The notes: generated from the letters alone by a model not told the origin. A stretch of DNA of 42,888 bases from Chrysochromulina tobinii (GCA_001275005.1 JWZX01002747.1:1-42888); one strand, 5' to 3'. Shown: positions 9,804-19,125, counted from the first letter of the stretch. Program-made: numbers and translations.

Positions 9804-10670
9804 GGGCGATGGTATCAGCATCGAGAGCGATGGTATCAGCATCGAGAGGACGGCCATTTCCCTTGTGAATAGCGTACGTGCGTACCTGGCCGCGCGAGAT
9901 TTTGGGTGCCGTTGTGAGCACTGCGATTCGGGCGGCCTCAGTGCTTTCCCGCGTATTTGGGGGATTGGAGCACGGTGTTCCCCTTTCGCGCACTTTTTTA
10001 CAATGCACGTCGACGCAGCCTCGCAGCCTCAGCCTCTCAGCGCTCAACACATTTCTAGAGAGAGCAGAGTCAGAGTTGACGATGTCCTGCAGGGAATCAG
10101 ACTCTCACATGACTGAAGCATCAAGGTGCGGCCCACATACGGCCTCCTCAGAATGCAGCTGCGCGTACGCACCTCCATCGCCCTTCCCTAACTCGCCAGC
10201 GTCACGCGGACAGATGGGAGATCCCCGCGGACCGCTGGCGGACCCTCGATGCCTTCTCCGTCCAACGTCATGCGTGCTCACCAACAACAGCCCCCCCGTT
10301 GGCATGCACGCCCGTCCAATGGCATGCATGCATGCGTGCCCGCCAACAGCCCGTCTGCCCGCATCACGTCTGGCCTCACGTCCCCACAGCCCCTCCCCAC
10401 TCGCCTCTCCACTCGCCTTCCTTATCGATCAGACCAGAGGGCCACGATTCACAGGGCCACGATTCACAGGGCCACGATTCACAGGGCCACGATTCACGCA
10501 GGTAGCCGCGCGCACCAGGCGACAGCTCCTACCAAGGCGCTCCCGCATGCATGCATTTCGTCGTTGGCGACGCGCCCACCACGGCGCGGAGCCCACCACG
10601 GCGCGTTCACGACCAGAGCTCCTGCATCAGGCGTGGCGCCCACCACGGCGCGGCGCCCACCACGGCGCGC
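9804..10670. other. intergenic region with short tandem repeats
   Basis: No supported gene. It holds an 18-bp duplication at about 9807-9847, a 15-bp unit repeated four times at about 10438-10497, CCACCACGGCGC-type repeats at 10570-10670, and a duplicate of the 3' end of the downstream minus-strand gene at 10607-10630. Confidence 0.6.
10438..10497. repeat. 15-bp tandem repeat, four copies
   Basis: The unit GCCACGATTCACAGG is repeated four times with almost no divergence, which points to recent slippage. Confidence 0.85.
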
Positions 10671-10694
10671 TCACGACCAGAGCTCCTGCATCAG
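10607..10694 (-). repeat. duplicated stop-codon region of the CYP51 fusion gene
   Basis: The last 24 nt of the coding sequence, stop included (10671-10694), are repeated exactly 64 bp downstream at 10607-10630, in the likely 3' UTR. The flanking GGCGCCCACCACGGCGC sequence is shared too, so this is a tandem duplication that overlaps the gene terminus. Confidence 0.85.
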
Positions 10695-13600
10695 ACGCCC
10701 CTGCTCCTGCATACGCTTCACATAGTCCGCGGCTGCAGCGGCGCTCATCCGCCCATGCGTCGCGATCGCCTCGGTGAGCGCACCAACCACATCACGACCC
10801 ATGGAAGTACCGCCGCAGATGTAAAAGTGCGCGTGGCGCTCGAGCAGACCCCACAGCTCGGCACCGTCCTCCTTGACACGATGCTGCACGTACACCTTCT
10901 TCTCTTGCGCGCGCGAGAAGGCGACGCGGAGGCTCGTGAGTGTGCCCTTGCTCAGATGCCCTTGGAGCTCCTCCTCGTACAGGTAGTCCTCATCTGGGCG
11001 CCGGCAGCCAAAGCAGAGGCAGTTAGAGGCAAGTAGAGGCAAGTAGAGGCAAGTACAGGCAATTAGAGGCAAGTACAGGCAAGTACAGGCAATTAGAGGC
11101 AAGTACAGGCAATTAGAGGCAAGTACAGGCAATTAGAGGCAATTAGAGGCAAGTACAGGCAATTAGAGGCAATTAGAGGCAATTGGAGGCAATTGGAGGC
11201 AATTAGACGTACCTGGGCGCCGGCAGCCAAAGTAGAGTCGCACGGGCCCCGTGCGCACCGGTGCGCCCGATGCGCCGAGCTGCCGAAGGAACGCTCGGAA
11301 CGGCGCGATGCCCGTGCCCGGGCCGACCATGATGATGGGCGCGTCGGGCGATGCAGGCAATTCGAAGCCCGACGGTCGTACGAAGACGCACGCGGAGGCG
11401 CCTGGCGCGAGCACGGCGAGCTGCGTCGAGCATACGCCCTCCTTGGTGCGTCCCTCGGCTCCGCGCATCGGCTCGCGCAGCACCTTGACGGTCAGGTGCA
11501 CCCGGTTCGGGTCCGAGACGGGCGAGGACGAGATCGTGTAGTAGCGCGGCGTGAGCTTCGGCGCGAGCTCGAGCAGACTCGCCCACGACGGCGCGCACGA
11601 CTGGAACTCGCGCAGCAGTTCTGCGAGCCCTCGCCCGTCGCGATGCACCCAGTCGTGGTACGCCTGCTTGCCCGCCGGCGACGCGAGATGGCACAGCCTC
11701 GCCGCCTCAGCCGAGTCAGAGCACGCCTCGGACATGAAGAGCAGCGCCGACTTGCTCGGCGGAGCGCGCAGGTCCGCGTGAAACCGAAGCGCTTGCTCGA
11801 CCGTGCACGGCGTGGGCAGCGGCGGTGGCACGTGGCTTCCCGCGGCCGGCTTGGCCACGAGCACGAAGCACGCGCTGAGGGAGAGGCCAAGGCGCGTCGC
11901 CACCTGCGTCGCGAAGGCGGCACGCGAGAGCGCTGTGATGAGCACTTGCATGCAAGGCAGGTCATCATCAGTGGCAATCCACGTACCAAGAGCGTTGTGG
12001 TGGGCACTTGCATGCAAGGCAGGTCATCATCAGTGGCAATCCACGTACCAAGAGCGTTGTGGTGGGCACTTGCATGCAAGGCAGGTCATCATCAGTGGCA
12101 ATCCACGTACCAAGAGCGTTGTGGTGGGCACTTGCATGCAAGGCAGGTCATCATCAGTGGCAATCCACGTACCAAGAGCGTTGTGGTGGGCACTTGCATG
12201 CAAGGCAGGTCATCATCAGTGGCAATCCACGTACCAAGAGCGTTGTGGTGGGCACTTGCATGCACGGCAGGTCATCATCAGTGGCAATCCACGTACCTGT
12301 GTCGCGAGCGCGACGCCGTTGTCGGGACACACAGCGAGGTCGTCGGCCATCTTGTACGCAGCACTGCCAACGCCCATCGCGCCCGTCTCCAACTCGAGAT
12401 GACGCACCGAGCCGCACTCGGGCTTGGCAGCCAGCTCACGGTTGACCGCGACGGTGCACTCGCACAGCGTGTGCTTCGGCTGCGTGCGCGCGAGGAACTG
12501 GAGCGTCGTCGGCGCCGCCTCGGCCGTCGCGAGCCACTCAACGTCAAAATTGGGCGCGGGCGCCCGGGACAGCGCGGGAGGAGCGGCTCCGCCCGCTCCG
12601 CCCGCGACGGCGCCCGCCGTACTGGGCAGTAGGGCTGCCCAGAGCGTTTCGCGCCACTTCTCGAAGTCGCCCTCGAGGTCATCGTCGTCGTCGCCGAGCC
12701 CCAGAGGGCAGATGCGCATGCCGCCGAGGGCCGCCACCTTGGCGTCGACCCACTTGCCCATCGCACAAAAGTGCTGGTACTGCTTGTTGCCGAGCGCAAA
12801 GGCGCCAAAGCGGACCGCCTTCAGGTTGGTCCCCATCTGCTCGTTCTCGATGTATTTATAAAACGCGACGGCATTGTCGGTCGGCTCTCCCTCGCCGTGC
12901 GTCGCCATCAGGAAGATGACCGGTGCCTCGTCCTCCTCAGCCAGCTGCGCCGCGTTGTACTCTTCGAGGTCGATCGAGCGCGCGTCGAAGCCCCGTTGAC
13001 GCGCCTCGTCGCGCAGGATCTTGCCGAAGCTCTCGGCGGTGCCCGTCTGACTTCCCCACAGGATGAGCATCGGCCCGTTGGGGTACGCCGCGTTGGTGAC
13101 GGACTTGACGAGCGACACGCCGCCGCCCGACGATGCGACCGGTGGGGGGGCACCGCCCGCGGCCGCGGCCAGCGCGGCCGCCTTGGCCGCTGTGGCCGTG
13201 GCCGCGTACTTGGCCGCGCGCTCGGCCATGTCGGTGGCCGTGAGGAACTTTTTGCGCTTGTAGCGCATCATGATCGGCGCATCGGGGCCGACCACCATGT
13301 CGTTGTACGCGGGTTTGGGCAGCGGCGTCACCATCTCGAGCTCGAAATCTCGGAGCAAGATCGACCAGATCGTCGAGACCTGCAGGTAGCCGAAGCGCCG
13401 TCCCGAGCACATGTGCGCGCCGCCGCCGAAGGAGAGCATGAAGCCCTGTGGGGAGGTGGGGGCGCCCTAGTGAGCGCTTGCATGCTGGGGCCAGATCGGC
13501 CAGGTGGGGGCGCCGTAGTGAGCACTTGCATGCTGGGACCAGATCGGCCAGGTGGGGGCGCCGTAGTGAGCGCTTGCATGCTGGGGCCAGATCGGCCATC

Positions 13601-16600
13601 TTCGCACGCACCTGCATCAGACCGTGCCCGACGGTGCGCGAGTCAAACATGAGCTCATTCTCAGCGCCTGTCAGATAACGCTCCGGACGAAACTCGGTGG
13701 CATCGGGCCAGTAGCGCGGGTCCAAGTTGGACGCCGGCGCACAGAGCCCGACCACGTCGCCCTTGGGGATCGTATGCTCGCCTACCTTGAAGCCGTCCAC
13801 CATCACCTGGCGCATGCGCAAGAGGAGAGGCGAGGAGAGGCCATCAGAGGTGATCGAGGGTCCATCAGAGCCGATCGAGGGTCCATCAGAGGCAATCGAG
13901 AGTCCATCGTAGGCGAATCAAGGGGCCATCAGAGGCCCATCAAGGGCACTCACCTGGCGCATGAGCAAGATGAGAGGCGTCCAAATGAGGGAGGCAATCA
14001 GCATGCAATCCGAGATGGCACTCACCTGGCGCATGAGCAAGATCAGAGGCGTCCAAATGAGGGAGGCAATCAGCATGCAATCCGAGATGGCGCTCACCTG
14101 GCGCATGAGCAGGATCAGAGGCGGGTAGAGCCGCAATGTCTCGGTGATTGCCCGGCGCATCGCGTCCATCTCGAGCAGGTTCGCATAGTTGAGCGACGAC
14201 GCATCGGGCACGAGCCGCTCCTGCTCGGCACGCACCTCCGCCATAGCTTTCGGATTCGAAAGCAGCAGCGCGCCGAGCCACGTGCTCGTGATGGAGCTGG
14301 TGTGCTGTCCCGCGAAGAGAAGCACGATCAGCTGGCCGGTCACCTGATGCGCGAGGCCACTCGTGCTCAGGCGCGCTCAGGCGCACTCAGGTGCGCTTAG
14401 GCGCACTCAAGCACACTCAGGCGCGCTCCAGGGCAGGGCAGCACGGCGACCAGATGAGCACACCTCTGCATCGGTGAACCCACGCCCCTCCTTGCCGTTG
14501 TTGTTGTAACGGAACTCGATGATCTTTTGGAGAAAGTCGCCGGAGCTGACCGCACCCGAGCGCCGGTTGGCGATGATCTTGGCAAAGATGTCCACCATCT
14601 CCTTGCGCGCCTCGTCGCGCTCCTTGTGCTTCTGCGTGGGCGCGCCCGGCCACAAGGTCGAGAGCGGGGTGAGGCCGCCGTCGAGCGAATGGTAGATGCG
14701 CGCAATCTCGGCCGAGAGATTCTCGCGGATCTCGGGGCCCATGAGGCACGACGAGGCGGTCATGATGATGAGCTCCGAGAAGACCTTCCGGATCTCGACT
14801 TCGCCCTCGTTGCCCCACTCGCGGAAGTACCTAAAGAGGGAAGCGAGGCCGTCAAAAGGTCATCGGAGCCAATCAAGGGTCCATCAGAGCCAATCAAGGG
14901 ACCATCAGAGGCAGTGCTTACTCCTCGGCCTCGTCGATCATCTTTGGCACCATCGCCTCGAGTCCCTTTGTGTTCATCGAGTGCACCAGCAGCTTCACCT
15001 GCGATGGAAGACGCCATCAAGCGAGGACATCAAGCGAGGACATCAAGCGAGGACATCAAGCGGCACTCCTCAGGCGGCACTCAAGAGGCACTCAAGAGGC
15101 GATCCAGAGGCACTCCAGGAGGCACTCAAGGAGGCACTCCATGAGGCACTCAAGGAGGCACTCCAGGGGCACTCACCTGCTGCTGGCGCTCCTCGAGAGG
15201 CGAGTCGTAGATGATGCCCTCACCGAAGACCGGGATCGTGAACCCGTAGACCGGGGCCTGGTCGAGCACCTCGTCCTTGGCCTTGATGAACTGCAGCTGG
15301 GGTCCCGCTCCAATCATAAAAGTGATACGCTGCGGCCCGACGCGGATGGTGAACATGGAGCGGTATTGGCTGCGCAGGTTGTCGATCATTCCCACAGGCC
15401 CCTTGACGAAATCGAGCAGGTGGCCGAGGAGAGGCACCCCCCCCGCGACCAGGGGCGGCGCTATCGGAGGCTGCGCGGGCAACTCCGTCGGGGGAGGCAG
15501 CAGCGCATACAACGCACCGAGCAAGCCGGCGGCGCCCGCGACGGCGCTCAGGTTCGTCAGGCCCACGGCGTCGGCGAAGAGGGCGACGGCGGCTGCCTCG
15601 AGGGGCACGACGAGACGAAGGGTGACCCCCGCGCGCTCGCGGACGGCAAGGAGGGCCGCATGCAATCCCTTCGCAGCCGCCTTGGGCGTGAACCCGAGCA
15701 CATCGTGAGCCTTCTGCGCCGTGTAGTACGAGTGGACTTGCGCATAGTGACGCCAAGAGGGATGGAAGTCTGCTGCCGCGCCGGAGGCGAGGGCCGCCAC
15801 GGCGCCGTAGAGCGCAGCGAGCAGCCCAAACACGCCCGCGACGACGCTCCCGAGCACCTTGGCAATCGGGGTGAGCGCCGTCCCGAGCACCTCGGCCGCT
15901 CCGCTGTTGAGCAGCACGCGTACGATGCGCACGAGGGAGGCCTCGACGAGGCGCCCCACCAGCTTCAACGGCGGGCCGACGAGCATCGCGACGGCCGCCA
16001 TGAAGAGAGCGATCACCGGCGCGACAAGGGGCGCGAGCGGCGAGGGCACACGCAGCACACACGCAAGGCAGCGGAGGAGATGGCTCACTTCCCACACCGA
16101 CGGGTCCGTCAGAACGATAATCTCGAACGCGGAGCTCGGCGCCGTCGCGAGCGCGGGCAGCAGCACGCCCGAGCCCGCTCCCGAGTTGGCCACCGCACCC
16201 GATTTGGAAGAGAGCGACGTGGGCAAGTTGGGCACGCTACCGGCCTTCGAGGCAAGCAGACGATCGGCGCCCAGGACGACGCCGTAAGCGGCATCTTCGG
16301 CATGCAGCAGGTTGGTCTGGGCGCGCTCGAAGCCGCACGCGAGGCCCGCGCCGCACGCGAGCAGCGCCGGCACGCCCGCCGGCAGCTGCGCCGCTGTCGG
16401 CGAGTAGACCCGATGCAGCCGCAGCACGATCGCGCCCAGCACGGCGCCCCGCCCAGCCTGGTGCCTCTCGAGCGCGGCCTCCGCATTCTTCAGGTCGAGC
16501 AGCCGGGCGGTGGGCGTCGGCGGCGGGCGCGGCTCCGGCGAGATCAGGGAGAGCCCCGGGTCGCTCAGCTCATCGCCGTCGCACACGTCGCCCAAGCAGT

Positions 16601-17105
16601 CATAGCCAACCAACGCGTCGGAGCACTGGATGATGGCTGGCACGCCGTGGGTCGCGCAGGCGCGGACGAAATAGCCCGTAGCCGCGGCCGCCTTGGACAC
16701 GGGCGCCTCGATGGCCAGGTCGATGCCCAGGTTCGCGCCACGGCACCCCTCCACCAGCTCGGCCGGCTTGGTCGCGCACCGCACCTCGCTGAAGCCGCGC
16801 TCGAGGAGGAGGCGGCGGATATGCTTGACGAGCGCTGACTCGGGGAGCGCCGATCCGGTGTGAATCAAGGCCACGCGGCCTCGGCAAGCGCCCGTGGACT
16901 CCACCGAGATCAGCGGCACCTCCTTTGCGGGCGCTTTCGGCTTGCGGCAGCGCACCCACGAAACAACGAGGCAGAGCAGCGCGAGGACAAGGCACCCAAT
17001 GGCCGCCTGCATGCACTGCTCAGTCGTCAAGTGGAGGCGGTCGTGGAGCGTCGCCGGCGGTGGTGGTGGTGGCGGCGGTGGCGGCGGGGGCCGGCGCCCG
17101 AACAT
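10671..17105 (-). CDS. SDR-like/CYP51/NADPH-P450 reductase fusion
   Basis: I assemble eight exons: 17105-15177, 14998-14922, 14830-14464, 14343-14098, 13806-13612, 13445-12297, 11903-11213 and 10993-10671. They total 4,977 nt, an exact multiple of three, giving 1,658 residues. All junctions are GT-AG and each join restores a conserved family motif (DEAEE/YFREWG, DAE/VTGQLIVLLFAGQHTSS, RRP/DEDYLYEEEL). Order: a Pro-rich N-terminus, a membrane anchor (about 33-52), an NSDHL/3-beta-HSD-like domain (about 66-485), CYP51 (about 550-1005), an Ala-rich linker, then a complete P450 reductase (about 1063-1658). The expected reaction is oxidative removal of the sterol 14-alpha methyl group at the endoplasmic reticulum, with electrons from NADPH through FAD and FMN in the same chain. 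The gene is head-to-head with an F-box fragment near 17333. The multi-domain reading frame is seen; the activity is inferred. Confidence 0.85.
10994..11212 (-). repeat. CYP51-fusion intron 7: 10-bp satellite between 20-nt exon copies
   Basis: The intron (219 nt, GTACGT...CCCAG) is mostly about 19 copies of a 10-bp unit (plus strand AATTAGAGGC / AAGTACAGGC) at 11021-11207. The last 20 nt of exon 7 (CTTTGGCTGCCGGCGCCCAG, plus-strand 11213-11232) are repeated without a mismatch as the last 20 nt of the intron (10994-11013). The splice site is thus duplicated: one copy serves as donor edge, the other as acceptor. Confidence 0.9.
11904..12296 (-). repeat. CYP51-fusion intron 6: 62-bp tandem array
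   Basis: Six near-identical units of 62 bp start at 11943, 12005, 12067, 12129, 12191 and 12253. In sense orientation every unit contains the donor sequence GTACGTGG that opens the intron, and the palindrome TTGCATGCAA. The acceptor at 11904 (TTCGCGACGCAG) mimics the end of exon 6 (CTCGCGACACAG). There are no unique spacers, so it is a minisatellite, not a CRISPR array. Confidence 0.92.
13446..13611 (-). repeat. CYP51-fusion intron 5: 48-bp tandem repeat, three copies
   Basis: Units begin at 13471, 13519 and 13567 (period 48) and share TGAGCGCTTGCATGCTGGGG. The intron lies between GATGCAG|GTGCGT (13612/13611) and CCACAG|GGCTTC (13446/13445). Confidence 0.85.
13807..14097 (-). repeat. CYP51-fusion intron 4: 72-bp repeat that duplicates the splice donor
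   Basis: The end of exon 4 plus the first part of the intron is repeated with a period of 72 bp. Three potential donors (CGCCAG|GTGAG) result, with exon ends at 14098, 14026 and 13954. Because 72 is a multiple of three and no stop intervenes, using donors 2 or 3 would add 24 or 48 residues, each ending in LILLMRQ. The acceptor side (GCGCATGCGCCAG) is again a copy of the exon end. Confidence 0.85.
14831..14921 (-). repeat. CYP51-fusion intron 2 with degenerate short repeats
   Basis: The intron reads GTAAGC...TTTAG. Inside it, units of about 22 nt (sense strand, of the type TGATGGWCCCTTGATTGGCTC) recur, ending in a Thr/Pro-poor pyrimidine tract before the acceptor. Confidence 0.6.
14999..15176 (-). 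repeat. CYP51-fusion intron 1 with short sense-strand repeats
   Basis: The intron opens GTGAGTGCC and carries runs of GAGTGCCTC-type units, then four to five GATGTCCTCGCTT units, before TCGCAG|GTGAAG. Splicing joins EERQQQ to VKLLVHSMN in phase 0. Confidence 0.7.
15620..16910 (-). other. degenerate NSDHL/3-beta-HSD-like domain of the fusion
   Basis: Residues about 66-485 follow the layout of sterol C4-decarboxylase/3-beta-hydroxysteroid dehydrogenases: a beta-alpha start (VALIHTG), a central ATGYFVRACATHGVPAIIQCSD with the expected serine, the LRLHRVYSP strand, and a C-terminal YYTAQKAHDVLGFTPKAAAKG matching the family's LGYxP ending. However, the usual glycine-rich NAD(P) motif is replaced by GSALPES. 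At the YxxxK site the lysine (about K206) is preceded by leucine (about L202) where tyrosine belongs. This suggests a non-catalytic, perhaps scaffolding or membrane-anchoring, domain. Hydrophobic stretches at about 345-445 would add membrane association. Residue matches are by eye. Confidence 0.6.
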
Positions 17106-17332
17106 GACCGGAAAAGAAAAGAGGCGTGCGTTCGCCGAGACGTGGAAAGATTTGGTGACCCGCCGGTGTCTCGTGGGTTCGCCCGCGCTATCTCGTCACT
17201 CAGATTATATTAAGAAAGGGGCAAATCTGAGGTCGGGTAGGAAAGCCCAATACCAGACCGGCTAGGTACAAAATGATCCTGCCTAATATGCAATCAATCA
17301 TCACGTGGCGCGCACAACCCACATCGAGGACG
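17106..17332. promoter_or_regulatory. putative bidirectional promoter region
   Basis: About 230 bp separate the start of the minus-strand CYP51 fusion from the plus-strand F-box fragment. It contains an AT-rich part at 17205-17300. No specific element can be named; the role is inferred from position only. Confidence 0.3.
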
Positions 17333-17770
17333 TCCGAGCTCTCCCCTGCTCCCGCTGAACGTCCTCTGCCATCTGCTGGGTGACGCACGGAGCATTGCTG
17401 CCCTCGCTTGCTGCGATACAAAGCGAGTCGCCATGCTCGCCTCCGACAGCACACTCTGGTGCAGTCTTCTGAGGCGGCGACACGGTGAGCTGCTCGGAGA
17501 TGCTGACCCGTGCCAGACGCTGCTTCCCAGCGTCAGGACTGCCGAGAGAAAACTTGCTCCTCGCCGATGCAAAAGCCGATGCACTGGACGCAGCTCCTCC
17601 AAGCGTATGAGCGGGAGTGGCCGTTCACAAAGGCGGAGCCTGTGAACGGCGTGACATGGTCGGAGTGGCTCGCTTGGCGTTTGCGCTTCGGACCGAAGGC
17701 AATCGTTCTGGGGGCCTGCGCTCTCCCGGTGCTCCTTCGGCCAGTTTCACTGCCCTCGCCCTCAGCGTGA
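17333..17770 (+). pseudogene. F-box protein fragment, frame-disrupted
   Basis: From about 17339 the sequence reads LLPLNVLCHLLGDARSIAAL...ASDSTLWCSLLRRRHG, an F-box-like pattern with the typical LW before the second helix. No in-frame ATG lies upstream in this frame. The continuation expected after an F-box (MHWTQLLQAYEREWPF, then a Trp-rich segment) sits in another frame from about 17570 to the stop at 17770. A tiny intron could explain this, but a missing start plus a frame change favours a decayed or truncated gene. Confidence 0.4.
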
Positions 17771-18278
17771 CCGTGCGCATGCTTGCTGCTGGCTCACGAG
17801 CGCGGGACTTGGGCGTCCTGCTCGACAGGCCACGTTCGTCACGTGGACGAGCTGTCGGCCCTCCTCCTTGCCGCCAGGGCACGCCATTGCCTCTGTGTGG
17901 ATGTCGTCGGTGCTGGCGATCGCCGCGGCAGTGTGGGATGGAAGGTGTGACGATGTTACTGATAGTTGTACGCGAGAGACCGACAGACCGTACTGCGTAC
18001 CACAGCGTACTAAAGCGTACTCGGAGTCCACTCCAATGTCCCAATCGAATTGTCCACTTCTAGTGTGAAAATGCACGGGACTGGGAGTCCACACCTCGAG
18101 AATGTGCCTTACGCTAACGCGACACCCCGCCGGCATCACCGAGACAGTCACGCTCCCACATGTGCACACCCGCCATCACACCAACTGACCATCAAGTCCA
18201 GCGCCTTACTACCCTACTAAGTACTAACAGAACACGGCTTCACCAAAACAGGACATTATTTCTTCTGTGACGATGGTT
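17771..18278. other. intergenic region, nothing recognised
   Basis: Several short frames are open but none resembles a protein family or continues sensibly. It likely holds the 3' end of the minus-strand gene at 18279. Confidence 0.4.
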
Positions 18279-18878
18279 TCAGTCGTCCCAGTCGTCCTGC
18301 AGCTGCTCGATCTCACGCTGCTGCAGGCGGAGCTGCTTCTGGAGCTTCCTGATCGTCTCCGCATCCTCACGGTCCGGCGCCGAGCCCCGGTCCGCCTGCT
18401 GCGACCTGAGGCCCTCGACCTTGGCACTCTGATCCGCGAGCTGGCGCTGCAACTCCGCAATCTTAGCCTGGTCGCGGCCGAGCTCCAGCTGCGTGCGCAG
18501 CTGCTGCTGAAGGTACGCCTGCCGCTCCTGCTCGCGTATCAGGGCCTCCACGAGTGACAGGCCCAGGTACGCGCCCGGCGAGATGCCATAGCCGTAGCCG
18601 TAGCCGTAGCCGCCGCCGTAGACGACCGCGGGCGGCGATATGTACACGTTGGTGGACCGATACGTTCGCGAAGGCGCCGACCTGTAAACGGGCGCGCGGC
18701 CGCCGACACGGCCACCTGACCTGCTGGCGGCGAAAGCCTCGTCGACGGGCGCCATCGTGAGCAGCGCGGCGAGCATGGCGGCGCCGAAGGCCTTGGCGGG
18801 CTGTGTCGGCGCGGTCAGTGCCCGCGGCGGCTGGATGGCAAACAAGGCTGTGATGCAAGGTGCTAGTCCATTAGCCAT
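18279..18878 (-). CDS. probable thylakoid-lumen/plastid protein with coiled coil
   Basis: The start is the ATG of MANGLAPCITALFAIQPPR (18878), giving 199 residues; the frame is open further upstream but that stretch looks non-coding. The N-terminus is consistent with bipartite plastid targeting: a hydrophobic signal ending near ALFA, a short basic transit region, then a second hydrophobic stretch (FGAAMLAALLTMAPVDEAFA|AS) resembling a thylakoid-transfer signal with an AxA cleavage site. The mature part has RSGGRVGGRAP, a Tyr/Gly-rich YGGGYGYGYGYG segment, and a C-terminal Gln/Leu-rich coiled coil (about 110-195). The family is not identified. It is divergent from the RING-TPR gene at 19126. 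Confidence 0.65.
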   Translation of the reverse strand: MANGLAPCITALFAIQPPRALTAPTQPAKAFGAAMLAALLTMAPVDEAFAASRSGGRVGGRAPVYRSAPSRTYRSTNVYISPPAVVYGGGYGYGYGYGISPGAYLGLSLVEALIREQERQAYLQQQLRTQLELGRDQAKIAELQRQLADQSAKVEGLRSQQADRGSAPDREDAETIRKLQKQLRLQQREIEQLQDDWDD

Positions 18879-19125
18879 GACCTCAACCCAAAAGCGGTCT
18901 TTGAAGAATCTTTCTTGATGAGTCGGCGGGCAGCGGCAGCGCCCAGTGCAAGCGCCAGAACGCACGCCGAAACTGAGGTGTTGCGGAATTGGAGTTGTAA
19001 CGTGCAACTTCCCGCGCGGGTACCCGTCTGGGCGAGGCAGGCGCGCGCGGCAGTGAGTGTCGGCTTCGCTTGGCTCGGCTGGCTTGGCTGGCTCTGCAAG
19101 ATCTCTCAGACTCGACGCTCCCACG
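18879..19125. promoter_or_regulatory. divergent promoter region
   Basis: About 250 bp lie between two genes transcribed away from each other. A GGCTTGGCTGGCT-type repeat is at 19070-19092. No defined element is visible. Confidence 0.3.

Larger units (their letters stand above)
10671..13085 (-). other. NADPH-cytochrome P450 reductase domain of the fusion
   Basis: An FMN-binding flavodoxin module starts at about 1063 (LILWGSQTGTAESFG, ATHGEGEPTDNA, FALGNKQYQHF). A connecting/FAD module follows with RYYTISSSP and GVCSTQL. The NADPH module has MVGPGTGIAPFRAFLRQL, FGCRRPDEDYLYEEEL and the HFYICGG segment, ending in the reductase-typical ELWS. All cofactor motifs look intact, so it could supply both electrons to the fused CYP51 without a partner. 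It lies in exons 6-8. Confidence 0.88.
13255..15460 (-). other. CYP51 (sterol 14-alpha-demethylase) domain of the fusion
   Basis: The P450 part carries the signatures that separate CYP51 from other P450s: YGFTIPVFGEGIIYD (B' helix/substrate site), FAGQHTSS in the I helix (about 801-808), ETLRLYPP (ExxR, about E859/R862), and the haem loop FGGGAHMCSG with ligand C951 followed by RRFGYLQVSTIWSILLRDFEL. It ends with VVGPDAPIMMRYKRKK, the usual CYP51 terminus. No key residue is missing. It spans exons 1-6, with five introns inside the domain. Confidence 0.88.

Noticed and set aside
11923-11942. An acceptor for CYP51-fusion exon 7 upstream of VLITALSRAAFATQ
   Set aside because: It would place an extra stretch in the FAD module. 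The acceptor at 11904 gives PDNGVALATQ/VATRLGLSL, which matches reductase spacing.
11943-12296. CRISPR-like array of regular repeats
   Set aside because: The 62-bp units are contiguous with no unique spacers, lie in an intron of a eukaryotic gene, and no cas genes are present.
11193-12632. Long plus-strand frame with a repeated peptide
   Set aside because: The repeated peptide is just the 62-bp intron satellite read on the wrong strand.
14970-16838. 622-codon plus-strand frame opposite the SDR-like/CYP51 exon
   Set aside because: The Arg/His/Gly-rich product is typical of antisense GC-rich DNA. CYP51 motifs are on the minus strand.
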